DNA of 64,000 nucleotides, from positions 27,369 through 91,368 of the forward strand of contig NZ_VUNI01000011.1 of NCBI RefSeq assembly GCF_009695765.1. Reading direction: 5' to 3'. Below the pieces are notes generated by a model. That model had not been told where the DNA came from, ran no database searches, and worked only from the letters and a program-made list of their open reading frames with translations. A program made the position numbers and the translations under genes. The stretch comes from Roseburia porci (GTDB lineage Bacteria; Bacillota; Clostridia; Lachnospirales; Lachnospiraceae). Of this stretch, positions 25,914 to 33,935 are shown piece after piece; within the stretch, counting starts at the first letter, position 1; the number at the start of each line of letters is the position of its first letter.

Positions 25914-27045
25914 AACAGCAGATGTGATCATTATTGGCGGCGGTATCGTCGGATGTGCCGCAGCCTACTACCTTGCAAAATCCGGAACAAAAAATGTAAT
26001 CGTGCTGGAGTCCACCAAAAGCATCGGTCATGGTGGAAGCTGCCGTAACGGCGGCGGTGTACGTCAGTCCGGCCGTGATGTCAGAGAACTTCCTTATGCA
26101 ATGTACGGAATCGAGCACCTGTGGCCGACACTTTCTGAGGAACTCGGCGTCGATGTTGAATATACCCAGAAAGGCAACTTACGCCTTGGCAAAACAGAGG
26201 CTCATCTGAAGAAATTACAGACACTTGCCGACAATGCCAAAAAAGTCGGTCTCGGTGTTGAAATGGTAGATGCCAAAGAAGTACAGGAGATCTGCCCTTA
26301 CCTTTCCAAAGAAATCATCGGTGCAAGCTGGTGTCCAACCGATGGTCACGCCAATCCACTGACCACAACATTAGGTTATTATAAACGTTCCCTGGAGCTT
26401 GGTGTTTCCTATTATACGGATGCCAAAGTCGCTTCCCTGAAAAAAATACGCGGAAAAGTACGTCAGGTCATTCTGATAGACGGAACTGTCTTTGAAGGAG
26501 AACAGGTCATTCTTGCCGCCGGATATGAAAGCCGCGCAATTGCAAGAACTGTCGGTGTAGATCTTCCAATGACACGACTGATCGACGAGATGTTTGTAAC
26601 CGAGATGCAGCCACATATGTTTGATATCATGCTTGGTACTGCTGCCGCTGACTTCTATGGTCATCAGGCACATCACGGCTCTTTCGTATTCGGTTCCGAA
26701 TGTGGATACGAAGAAGTAACCGACATGGACGATCCTTCCAAATTATATACCAACTCCATGACACTTTCCGCAAGCTGTCGTGCCGTTATGGACTATGTTC
26801 CATGTCTGAAGGATGCCAAAGTTGTACGCAGCTGGTGTGGATGGTTAGACAATGCTTTCGACGGAGTTCCATTCATCGGACCTTGTCTGGATGCCGAAGG
26901 ACTGATCGTTGCATGCGGATTTACCGGACACGGATTTGGAACAGCTCCTGCAGTCGGCCTCATGCTTTCACAGATGGTTCATGGAGAAAAAACAGTTGTA
27001 GACCTGAGTGCACTTGCTCCAAACCGTTTTATGCCAAACAAATAA
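25906..27045 (+). CDS. FAD-dependent amine/imino-acid oxidoreductase (DAO family catalytic subunit)
   Basis: About 379 aa, catalytic subunit resembling OoxB, HcnC, sarcosine oxidase beta and proline dehydrogenase beta. FAD-binding motif VIIIGGGIVGCAAAYYLAKSG, GGSCRNGGGVRQSGRD (covalent or tight FAD region), and C-terminal GCGFTGHGFGTAPAVG-like segment (ACGFTGHGFGTAPAVG). It oxidises a C-N bond of an amino or imino compound; the substrate is not deducible. It overlaps the BFD gene by 8 nt. Start ATG 25906 preferred; a GTG at 25897, 6 nt after GGAAAGG, is a real alternative. Confidence 0.87.
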   Translation: MNKTADVIIIGGGIVGCAAAYYLAKSGTKNVIVLESTKSIGHGGSCRNGGGVRQSGRDVRELPYAMYGIEHLWPTLSEELGVDVEYTQKGNLRLGKTEAHLKKLQTLADNAKKVGLGVEMVDAKEVQEICPYLSKEIIGASWCPTDGHANPLTTTLGYYKRSLELGVSYYTDAKVASLKKIRGKVRQVILIDGTVFEGEQVILAAGYESRAIARTVGVDLPMTRLIDEMFVTEMQPHMFDIMLGTAAADFYGHQAHHGSFVFGSECGYEEVTDMDDPSKLYTNSMTLSASCRAVMDYVPCLKDAKVVRSWCGWLDNAFDGVPFIGPCLDAEGLIVACGFTGHGFGTAPAVGLMLSQMVHGEKTVVDLSALAPNRFMPNK

Positions 27046-27057
27046 AAATAAAGTCAA

Positions 27058-27102
27058 TATCGTTTTTTACAATACATAAACGATAGGATGCGTTAATATA
27101 AT
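27058..27102 (+). promoter_or_regulatory. Promoter 2 of the amine-oxidase module with the same 19-nt element
   Basis: TATCGTTTTTTACAATACA (27058-27076) repeats the element at 23556-23574 without mismatch. AATACA again stands 17 nt before a -10-like TAATAT (27094-27099); an overlapping TATAAT lies at 27097-27102. The identical element and spacing at both transcription units suggest one regulator for the whole module. Confidence 0.6.
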
Positions 27103-27155
27103 AAAGAATTATACTTGAATTACCAAATAAAATATGGTAAATTAAAGAGGACGAA

Positions 27156-27189
27156 GGCGTCAGATGCAAAAGCATCTGGCGCCTTTTTT
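27156..27189 (+). terminator. Terminator/attenuator before the ornithine-cyclodeaminase-like gene
   Basis: GGCGTCAGATGC pairs with GCATCTGGCGCC (12 bp with one T-G pair, loop AAAA), followed by TTTTTT. It can end transcripts from the upstream operon, but it also lies downstream of promoter 2 and so acts as a leader attenuator. A smaller hairpin, TTACCA-N9-TGGTAA, precedes it in the leader near 27120-27140. Confidence 0.8.
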
Positions 27190-27222
27190 CTCTTTTACAG
27201 ATCTGTAAAGGAGGACTTAACT

Positions 27223-28356
27223 ATGGATACAAAAATTGATTTTCTCTACCTCTCCGAGCCGGATATGATAAAAGCCGGTGTCAAGGATATGAGCAAGTGT
27301 GTGGACTGCATGGAGGACCTTCTGGTCACCTTAAATAAAGGAGACTATATGATGGGCGGTGAAAACCACAATTCTCACGGATGCATGATCATGTTCCCGG
27401 ATGACCCGAAATTCCCGGGCATGCCAAAGAACGGACCTGACCGCAGATTCATGGCAATGCCTGCCTACCTCGGTGGCAAGCACCAGTTAGCAGGTATGAA
27501 ATGGTATGGTTCAAACATCGAAAACAAGGCAAAAGGACTTCCACGTTCTATCCTTATGATGATGTTAAACGACAAAGATACCGGAGCTCCACTCGCACTG
27601 ATGTCCGCCAACCTGGTCAGCTCATACCGGACCGGTGGAATTCCAGGAGTCGGCGCAAGATATCTTGCAAGAAAAGACTCCAAAGTCGTATCCATCATCG
27701 GACCTGGTGTCATGGGCAAGACCTCTCTTGCCGCATTCATGGCTGTATGTCCGAACCTGGAAACACTCAAGGTAAAAGGCAGAGGTGCCAAATCCTTAGA
27801 CGACTTTGTTTCATGGGCAAAATCAGAATTTCCACAGTTAAAAGAGATCATTGTCTGCAAGGACAATGAAGAAGCAATCCGGGACAGCGATATTATCAGT
27901 TTTACCACAACCGTATTGAACGATGTTTCCACATTCCCTGAGATCAAAGAGGAATGGGTGAAAAAAGGTGCTCTCATCTCCATGCCATCCGCAGCAAGAT
28001 TCGACAGTAAGGAATTTGTTGCAAAACGGACAAAAATGGTCGTAGACAACTACAGTCTGTATGAAGCATGGGAGGAAGAATATCCGTATCCGACTTACGA
28101 TACCGTATGTATCGTCGGTTCACTTTTCACCGATCTCGTACATGATGGTCTGGCAAAACGCGAAGATATTATCGACATCTCTGACATTATCACAGGAAAG
28201 CATGTCGGTCGTGAAAGTGATGATGAAATCATTATCTTTTCCGTGGGCGGTATGCCGGTTGAAGATATTGCATGGGGACATGAAGTATACAAAAATGCAC
28301 TTGCAAAAGGAATCGGCGTAACTCTTCCGCTGTGGGACAAACCTGACATGGCATAA
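27223..28356 (+). CDS. Ornithine cyclodeaminase / mu-crystallin family protein
   Basis: 377 aa. Rossmann fold with VVSIIGPGVMGKTSLAAFMA in place of the usual GTGxQA, and SYRTGGIPGVGARYLARKDS upstream, the family's substrate/NAD region. Family members deaminate ornithine to proline, reduce ketimines, or make and break opines; the divergent nucleotide loop argues against a classical ornithine cyclodeaminase. Similar clostridial proteins are sometimes labelled tyramine oxidase subunit B, for which I see no direct support. Start at ATG 27223 with AAAGGAGGA 8 nt upstream; the longer open frame would cross the leader terminator. It has its own promoter and sits beside the oxidase genes. Confidence 0.85.
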   Translation: MDTKIDFLYLSEPDMIKAGVKDMSKCVDCMEDLLVTLNKGDYMMGGENHNSHGCMIMFPDDPKFPGMPKNGPDRRFMAMPAYLGGKHQLAGMKWYGSNIENKAKGLPRSILMMMLNDKDTGAPLALMSANLVSSYRTGGIPGVGARYLARKDSKVVSIIGPGVMGKTSLAAFMAVCPNLETLKVKGRGAKSLDDFVSWAKSEFPQLKEIIVCKDNEEAIRDSDIISFTTTVLNDVSTFPEIKEEWVKKGALISMPSAARFDSKEFVAKRTKMVVDNYSLYEAWEEEYPYPTYDTVCIVGSLFTDLVHDGLAKREDIIDISDIITGKHVGRESDDEIIIFSVGGMPVEDIAWGHEVYKNALAKGIGVTLPLWDKPDMA

Positions 28357-28368
28357 GAGGTGCTATTT

Positions 28369-29148
28369 ATGAATCTACTGCAGCCATATGTACAGAAAAA
28401 CGCAAAAGGATATCAGAGTATGCGTGCAAAAAGCAGCCATATTTTTGAGTATTATGCTTTTGAGGAGGAACCCGCGGCACAGCCCATAAACGCTGTGCCC
28501 GATGGCTGCGTAGATCTTCTGTATGCAATCGGAGAAAACGACGTCCACTGTTTTCTTGGTGGAACCGTCTTAAAGATGAAATACTGGCCTTTTGAAAAGA
28601 ACCGTATGTATTTTGGCATACGTTTCCAGCCTGGACAGTGTATTCTTCCAAAAGGTATTTCGATCGGAGATATCATCAACACCGACATCGAGATTCCATC
28701 CACTGCATATGGTGCAGATATTGATGAGCAGCTCTCTCATACAGAGAGCATGAAAGAACGTGCAGCAATGATCCATAAGGTGCTTGCGGATGCCCGTCAG
28801 TCACAGTCATCCCCAAATTCCAAAGAAGGCATTGAGGCATATATAAGAAACAGAATTTATGAGACGAAAGGAACTGTGTCCATCAAAGAAATCTCACAGG
28901 ACACCGGATATTCGGAATGTTATGTGCGCAGGGCATTTCATGAGATGCACGGCATCAGTCCAAAAACCTTTGAAAAGATCGTACGCTTCCAGAACACACT
29001 CGAAGAAATGGCACTTCACAAGGATATGGCTTTTTATGATATGGCACAGGAAAGCGGTTATTACGATCAGTCTCACATGGTAAAAGAATTTAAAAGTTTT
29101 ACGGGGCTTACACCGGAAAATTATCAGAGATATATGGCAAATGTATAA
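28369..29148 (+). CDS. AraC family transcriptional regulator of the amine-oxidase module
   Basis: 259 aa. N-terminal half of the DUF6597 type (YQSMRAKSSHIFEYYAFEEE, PDGCVDLLYAIGENDV, FGIRFQPGQ), C-terminal AraC HTH: VSIKEISQDTGYSECYVRRAFHEMHGISPKTFEKIVRFQ and YDMAQESGYYDQSHMVKEFKSFTGLTPENYQR. It begins 12 nt after the cyclodeaminase-like gene (ATG 28369 after AGAGGTG). Likely activator of the two promoters carrying the 19-nt element. Confidence 0.9.
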   Translation: MNLLQPYVQKNAKGYQSMRAKSSHIFEYYAFEEEPAAQPINAVPDGCVDLLYAIGENDVHCFLGGTVLKMKYWPFEKNRMYFGIRFQPGQCILPKGISIGDIINTDIEIPSTAYGADIDEQLSHTESMKERAAMIHKVLADARQSQSSPNSKEGIEAYIRNRIYETKGTVSIKEISQDTGYSECYVRRAFHEMHGISPKTFEKIVRFQNTLEEMALHKDMAFYDMAQESGYYDQSHMVKEFKSFTGLTPENYQRYMANV

Positions 29149-29164
29149 AAAAGGAGGACACACT

Positions 29165-29515
29165 ATGGCTACAGGTCTATCAAAAATCGAAATCATAACA
29201 AGTTTTGCCAAATTTACAGAACTTCAGAAGGAACTCAGCCACCTCGGAGTAAGAGGAATGACAGTAACACAGGTTATGGGATGCGGAATTCAGAAAGGTT
29301 CTGCAGAATATGCCGTGGAGGAAAACGAGGAATTCGTCCTTCTTCCGAAACAACAGATCAGCCTTGTGGTTGAAACCAGCAAAGTGCGGGAAATCGTCGA
29401 AGCCGTCAAACAGATCTTATATACCGGTCACATCGGAGACGGTAAGATCTTTGTATACTCCCTGGATAACGTAATTAAAGTACGTACCGGCGATGAAGGT
29501 GCAGACGCACTGTAG
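29165..29515 (+). CDS. P-II family signalling protein, atypical T-loop
   Basis: 116 aa trimeric PII regulator that binds ATP/ADP and 2-oxoglutarate. The core is canonical: KIEIITSFAKFTELQKEL, VTQVMGCGIQKG, and the C-terminal signature GDGKIFVYSLDNVIKVRTGDEG. The T-loop (KGSAEYAVEENEEFVLLPKQ) lacks the LYRG segment with Tyr51, the uridylylation site of GlnB/GlnK. PII genes usually neighbour amtB or glnA; this one lies between an AraC regulator and an APC permease, so it may gate that permease. GGAGG lies 7 nt before ATG 29165. Confidence 0.88.
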   Translation: MATGLSKIEIITSFAKFTELQKELSHLGVRGMTVTQVMGCGIQKGSAEYAVEENEEFVLLPKQQISLVVETSKVREIVEAVKQILYTGHIGDGKIFVYSLDNVIKVRTGDEGADAL

Positions 29516-29525
29516 GAGGCTGCTT

Positions 29526-30926
29526 ATGGAAGAGAAAAAATTAGGACTCGGAAGTGTTATATCCACTTCTGTAGGTCTTGTAATCGCAACCAGCTGTCTG
29601 GTCTCACTCGGTCAGGGTGCTGGTGAAGTCGGAATCGTATTTATCGGAGCCATGGTCGTGGCCTGTCTTTTGAACCTGACCACAATCGGTTCTTTATCTG
29701 AATTAAACGCATTGATGCCCAATATAACCGGCGGTCTTGCGCAATATACATTAGCCTGCATGGGACCACTTCCTACGATCGTATCCATGGTCGGCGGCTA
29801 TCTGATCTGCAATATCCTGTCTGCCGGTGTTGAAGCCTCCATCTTTGCATATGCGATGTCACAGGTTATTCCACTGCCGATCCCAAGTATTGTATACACG
29901 GCAGTCATGATGATCATCGTCATGGTTGCGAACCTAAGAGGAGTTGACATGTTTGCCAAGCTCCAGGATCTGGTCGCTTTTCTTCTGGTTGGCTCCATGG
30001 TTGTCATGGGACTGATCGGAGTCTTTAAACTTGGAACCGGTCAGGTTGTAACCCAGCCTGCCAATATGGCAACAAGTCCGTCGCAGGTCATCTCCATGAC
30101 CGCAGTTGCATTCTGGCTATTTATCGGAGCTGAATTTGCAATTCCAATCTCCAGTCAGGTCAAAAATGCGAAAAAAAATGTACCACTTGGCATGTGCCTC
30201 GGTCTGATCATTATCCTGATCATGCAGTCGATCATGGTGCTTGGATTTTATCATTACACCCCATGGACAGAACTTGCAAACTCTGCTGCACCACATATGC
30301 TTTACGGAGAACTTCTTCTTGGAAAATACGGAAAGATCTGGATGGCACTCGTTGCTGCACTCGCCGTTATCAGTACGCAGAACTCCGGTGTCAACGGACT
30401 TGCTTACATTGGTCAGGGCATGGCAAAAATGAACATGCTGCCTCAGATTTTTGCAAAAACCAATAAACATGGCGTTCCATTCTTTGGAGTCATCTCTATT
30501 TCGGTATCCATGTTTGTATTTGCCTATATCAGTGACGGTTCTTCTGATATGATTGAGTTTCTGATTCTTGTCGGTTCCGTTTTCTGGATGATTACATACA
30601 TTTTTGCACACATAGATGTACTGATCCTCCGTAAAAAAATGCCAAAAGCACCGAGAAGCTTTAAAGTCCCTTGTGGTCCGCTGTTCCCGCTCATCGGAAT
30701 CATCGGAACCTCATATATGATCTTCTATATCTCAACCGATCCTCACGAAAGACTGATGATCTGGCTGATCACAGGAATTACGATCATAGCTCTTGGTATT
30801 TATGCATTTTTCTGGACAAAATACCGTATGAAAATGCCTGTATTGAAAGCTGTTCCGATTGAAAAAGTTATGGCTATGGATAACGAGCTGTACTATAAAG
30901 CGCGGAAAAAACATGGCATCTGGTAA
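29526..30926 (+). CDS. APC superfamily amino-acid/amine permease
   Basis: 466 aa with about 12 membrane segments. N-terminal APC signature LGLGSVISTSVGLVIATSCLVSLGQGAG, VVACLLNLTTIGSLSELNALMPNITGGLAQY; helix 6 region GAEFAIPISSQVKNAKKNVP. Its gene begins 10 nt after the PII stop with AGGAGG before ATG 29526. It probably imports the substrate of the oxidase module. It ends 14 nt from the convergent histidine kinase gene. Confidence 0.9.
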   Translation: MEEKKLGLGSVISTSVGLVIATSCLVSLGQGAGEVGIVFIGAMVVACLLNLTTIGSLSELNALMPNITGGLAQYTLACMGPLPTIVSMVGGYLICNILSAGVEASIFAYAMSQVIPLPIPSIVYTAVMMIIVMVANLRGVDMFAKLQDLVAFLLVGSMVVMGLIGVFKLGTGQVVTQPANMATSPSQVISMTAVAFWLFIGAEFAIPISSQVKNAKKNVPLGMCLGLIIILIMQSIMVLGFYHYTPWTELANSAAPHMLYGELLLGKYGKIWMALVAALAVISTQNSGVNGLAYIGQGMAKMNMLPQIFAKTNKHGVPFFGVISISVSMFVFAYISDGSSDMIEFLILVGSVFWMITYIFAHIDVLILRKKMPKAPRSFKVPCGPLFPLIGIIGTSYMIFYISTDPHERLMIWLITGITIIALGIYAFFWTKYRMKMPVLKAVPIEKVMAMDNELYYKARKKHGIW

Positions 30927-30940
30927 CCAGTTTCCCGGTT

Positions 30941-33031
30941 TTATCTGAGGCGGTTCTCATTGATTGCCTGAATCATCATCTGTGCATCCAGAGGCTTGGA
31001 TACATGTGCATTCATGCCGGCTTTCAGGCTTCGCTCAATATCATCTGAAAACGCATTGGCGCTCATGGCAATGACCGGAAGCGCCTTTGCGTCTTTTCTG
31101 TTCATGCTCCGGATCTCATGTACCGCTTCAAGCCCATTCATCACAGGCATCCGAATATCCATAAACACAATATCAAATGTCCACGGCTCTGTATTTCGTA
31201 TCTGTTCTACCGCTTCTTTCCCGTTCCATGCTCCGGTGACCATTGCCCCGTGTTTTTCCAGAATGAATCTCAGAATTTCCATATTCAAGTCATTATCTTC
31301 TACCAGAAGGATATGAAGTCCCTGTATGGATTCCATTTGATCCGGCTGCGTTTTTTCCTGCTGGTTCTGGCTGTCAATCTCCAATGGAAGTGTGATCGTA
31401 AATGTCGTTCCTTTTCCAGGTTCACTTTGAAAACGAATGGTTCCTCCAAGCTGATCGACCAGCTTCTTTGTAATGGCAAGTCCCAGACCAGTTCCGGAGT
31501 ATGCTGTCCGTACGCTGCTGTCTTCCTGGGCAAATGGTTCAAATGCATGCACCTGGAATTCCTCGCTCATTCCTTTTCCATTGTCTTCACAGGTCAGTTC
31601 AATCATTGCCGTTTCTCCATCCGAATAAAGTTCTTTACATCCGACGGATACCCATCCATTTTCATGATTGTATTTGATTGCATTGGTTCCGATATTCTGC
31701 AGGATCTGGCGCAGATGCAGCGAACTTCCGATATAATGTGTATGTATCAATTCCGGTTTTAATTTGATAAATTCCACACCGTTCTCCCGTGCCTGAATGT
31801 CCAGAAGATTATCCACATCGGTCAAAAGGGTCAGAAGATCAAATGGCTTGTTCTCAAGATGGATTTCCCCGGATTCCAGTTTATTCATATCCAGCACATC
31901 ATTCACCAGATCAAGCAGAAAACCGGACGCAGAAACAATTTTATCAAGACATTCTTCCTGCTTTTTGTGGTCGTCCATATAATGCCTGCATATTTCAACC
32001 ATTCCCTGGATTCCATTGATCGGTGTGCGTACATCATGGCTCATTCTCCGAAGGAAATCCGTTTTCGCTATATTGGCGCACTCTGCCTGCTGGGCTGCTT
32101 CCTTCAGCTGCTGCATGTTTTCACGGATCAGCCGGTCTCGAAACAGCAAAAATCCCATACAGCCAAATGCATACAATCCCTCTCCCGCAACAAGTATTTT
32201 ATTTCGGAATGAAAACACCTCAGAACGTGGAAAAAACACATAGATCTGATAATTTTTTATTTTTTTTCTGCCGCCATACCAGCGTCCGCTCTCAGCTTTC
32301 AGGCGGACCAGGCTATTCGCATCGGGCGTAAACCTCCCTTTATATAACGTTCTGCATTCTTCAACAGATCTGTCCTGAAGCGTTTCATCGTTGGAACTCA
32401 GCACATTCACGCCATCTGTGACGACTACTACACCTCCCAGTTCAAAGGTAAATCCCTGAAACAGCGTTCCAATTGCGATGTCTCCGTTTTTTCCATCCGG
32501 AATCCGTTTTCTTTCATAGGCAATGACAATGCCAGGGGCATCTTTTCTTGCCACAGCTGTAAAATCATAGTCATTACCATCCTTTTCGATACGGGTCATA
32601 TAAGTTTTCTTTGGATATTGCAGAATATCCCGTACCACATTACTTTGGATCAGATCACTCCAGAACGTATACGCATCATCCATCTCTCCTGTCTGGTATG
32701 CACAATCCATGTTTCCATCCAGAATCAGGATTCCACTCAGTCTCTGATCATACAAATAATCTGGAATCATTTCTTCCCAACAATAAGTCTCTTCTTCCAG
32801 TTTCTGGCACAGTTCGGTTGTCTTATCGAGAAGACGGTACAGACTTTTTACCTCGTCATTTTCCTTATATGCATCGTATCTTGCTACACGCTCCTGTACA
32901 AATGCATATGTCTCCAGCTGTACATGGTGCATTCTTGCAAGATCATAACAGGTAAATACTTTATATCCGGTCACAAAAAGAAGAAGCGCAATCATTAGCG
33001 GAATCAGGACCGTTTTTTGAAATTGCTTCAT
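30941..33031 (-). CDS. Hybrid sensor histidine kinase with receiver domain
   Basis: 696 aa. TM1 at residues 7-25, extracytoplasmic sensor domain to about 275, TM2 near 280-297, then HisKA with the phospho-accepting H332 in RRMSHDVRTPINGI, HATPase_c (NAIKYNHENG, DNGKGMS, GTGLGLAITKKLVDQLGG), and a C-terminal REC domain (LLVEDNDLNMEIL, phospho-acceptor Asp in FMDIRMPVMNG). It lacks its own output domain, so it must pass phosphate to another protein or act through protein contact. Its ATG overlaps the stop of the solute-binding protein gene, implying that the two form one receptor. Confidence 0.93.
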   Translation of the reverse strand: MKQFQKTVLIPLMIALLLFVTGYKVFTCYDLARMHHVQLETYAFVQERVARYDAYKENDEVKSLYRLLDKTTELCQKLEEETYCWEEMIPDYLYDQRLSGILILDGNMDCAYQTGEMDDAYTFWSDLIQSNVVRDILQYPKKTYMTRIEKDGNDYDFTAVARKDAPGIVIAYERKRIPDGKNGDIAIGTLFQGFTFELGGVVVVTDGVNVLSSNDETLQDRSVEECRTLYKGRFTPDANSLVRLKAESGRWYGGRKKIKNYQIYVFFPRSEVFSFRNKILVAGEGLYAFGCMGFLLFRDRLIRENMQQLKEAAQQAECANIAKTDFLRRMSHDVRTPINGIQGMVEICRHYMDDHKKQEECLDKIVSASGFLLDLVNDVLDMNKLESGEIHLENKPFDLLTLLTDVDNLLDIQARENGVEFIKLKPELIHTHYIGSSLHLRQILQNIGTNAIKYNHENGWVSVGCKELYSDGETAMIELTCEDNGKGMSEEFQVHAFEPFAQEDSSVRTAYSGTGLGLAITKKLVDQLGGTIRFQSEPGKGTTFTITLPLEIDSQNQQEKTQPDQMESIQGLHILLVEDNDLNMEILRFILEKHGAMVTGAWNGKEAVEQIRNTEPWTFDIVFMDIRMPVMNGLEAVHEIRSMNRKDAKALPVIAMSANAFSDDIERSLKAGMNAHVSKPLDAQMMIQAINENRLR

Positions 33032-33849
33032 GGTTCTGTTTCCTCCACGATCATGTCACTTTCGAGGCCATATTTTTGCAGGATCGTCTGCATCGTTCCA
33101 TCTGTCCGCATTTCCCGTAACGTGTCCGTCAGTTTCTCTGCAAGTTTGGTATTTGTACCCTTTTGAAATGCTACTCCAAGCTCTGAAATATACAGACTCT
33201 GATCTAACATGCGATATGCATTCGGATCTGACTGCACGAACGTATTCAGCGCACTTTTATGTCCTGCAATGGCATCTGTATATTCTTTCCGAAGGCTCGC
33301 GTACAGTTCCTCCATTGTTGACATGCTGTAAACCGTTCCAATTTCCGGGATTTCAGGATCATCTCCGTCCAGCAGAACTTCCTCCGGCTTACTCGTTGCC
33401 TGGACAGAAATACGCTTTCCAGCAAGATCCTGTAATGTCCAGATGTCACTGTCTTTTGCAACAACAATGACCTGGCTGCTGTGCAGATACGGTCCTGCCC
33501 AGTCATACTCGTTCTCCCTTCCCGTCATGGTAAAACCCCCCCAGAGGCAGTCTACTTTTCCACTTTCAAGATAGTCATTTTTCTGTTCCCATGGAATCTT
33601 TTTAAATACCGGCGCATATCCCATACGCCGGCACGCTTCGACAGCAATCTCCACATCAATTCCCGCTGGTTTTCCGTCTTCATCCTGATAATTATATGGT
33701 TCATAATCATCACTCCCTATGATAAGCTCCGGAAGTACTTTTTCCGGCTGAAATGTCTTCTCATTTCTGCTGTCTCCATCGACTGGAAACGTCACAAAAA
33801 GCATGATTCCGACCATCATGCATATCCAGTATTTTACAAATTTTCTCAT
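33028..33849 (-). CDS. Family 3 solute-binding protein coupled to the histidine kinase
   Basis: About 273 aa. An N-terminal hydrophobic segment (KYWICMMVGIMLFVTFPV) acts as signal peptide or anchor; there is no lipobox. The mature part is an SBP_bac_3 domain: LIIGSDDYEPYNYQDEDGKP, GIDVEIAVEACRRMGY, VDCLWGGFTMTGRE, ISVQATS. No transporter genes accompany it, whereas a kinase follows with a 4-nt overlap, so it probably serves as a ligand sensor for polar amino-acid-like molecules. Start at ATG 33849; no Shine-Dalgarno is visible and the predicted promoter places the transcript start at the ATG itself. Confidence 0.85.
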   Translation of the reverse strand: MRKFVKYWICMMVGIMLFVTFPVDGDSRNEKTFQPEKVLPELIIGSDDYEPYNYQDEDGKPAGIDVEIAVEACRRMGYAPVFKKIPWEQKNDYLESGKVDCLWGGFTMTGRENEYDWAGPYLHSSQVIVVAKDSDIWTLQDLAGKRISVQATSKPEEVLLDGDDPEIPEIGTVYSMSTMEELYASLRKEYTDAIAGHKSALNTFVQSDPNAYRMLDQSLYISELGVAFQKGTNTKLAEKLTDTLREMRTDGTMQTILQKYGLESDMIVEETEP

Positions 33850-33856
33850 GTATTTT

Positions 33857-33898
33857 ATTGTAGTAAAACCCCTGTGCAAAATCAATTGCACAGGGGTT
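33857..33898 (-). promoter_or_regulatory. Promoter of the sensor operon overlapped by a 12-bp-arm palindrome
   Basis: Minus strand: -35 TTGATT (33880-33885), 17 nt, -10 TACAAT (33857-33862), then only seven bases to the ATG, predicting a leaderless or near-leaderless mRNA. The perfect inverted repeat AACCCCTGTGCA / TGCACAGGGGTT (33867-33898, 8-nt centre) covers the -35 and spacer and can be an operator; it may also terminate the upstream LUD gene, since TTTTAC follows on the minus strand. Confidence 0.6.
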
Positions 33899-33935
33899 AA
33901 AAGTCATCGACAAATACCGACAGAATATGACGTTT

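Noticed and set aside
23675..27045. Hydrogen cyanide synthase (hcnABC)
   Set aside because: Subunit types are similar, but a separate BFD protein, extra [4Fe-4S] cysteines and the OCD/APC/PII neighbours point to amino or imino compound catabolism instead.
27115..27222. N-terminal extension of the cyclodeaminase-like gene
   Set aside because: It crosses the leader terminator hairpin and AAAGGAGGA sits correctly before the ATG at 27223.
27465..28049. 194-codon frame antisense to the ornithine-cyclodeaminase-like gene
   Set aside because: Shadow frame; the plus-strand gene has clear family motifs and the antisense product has none.
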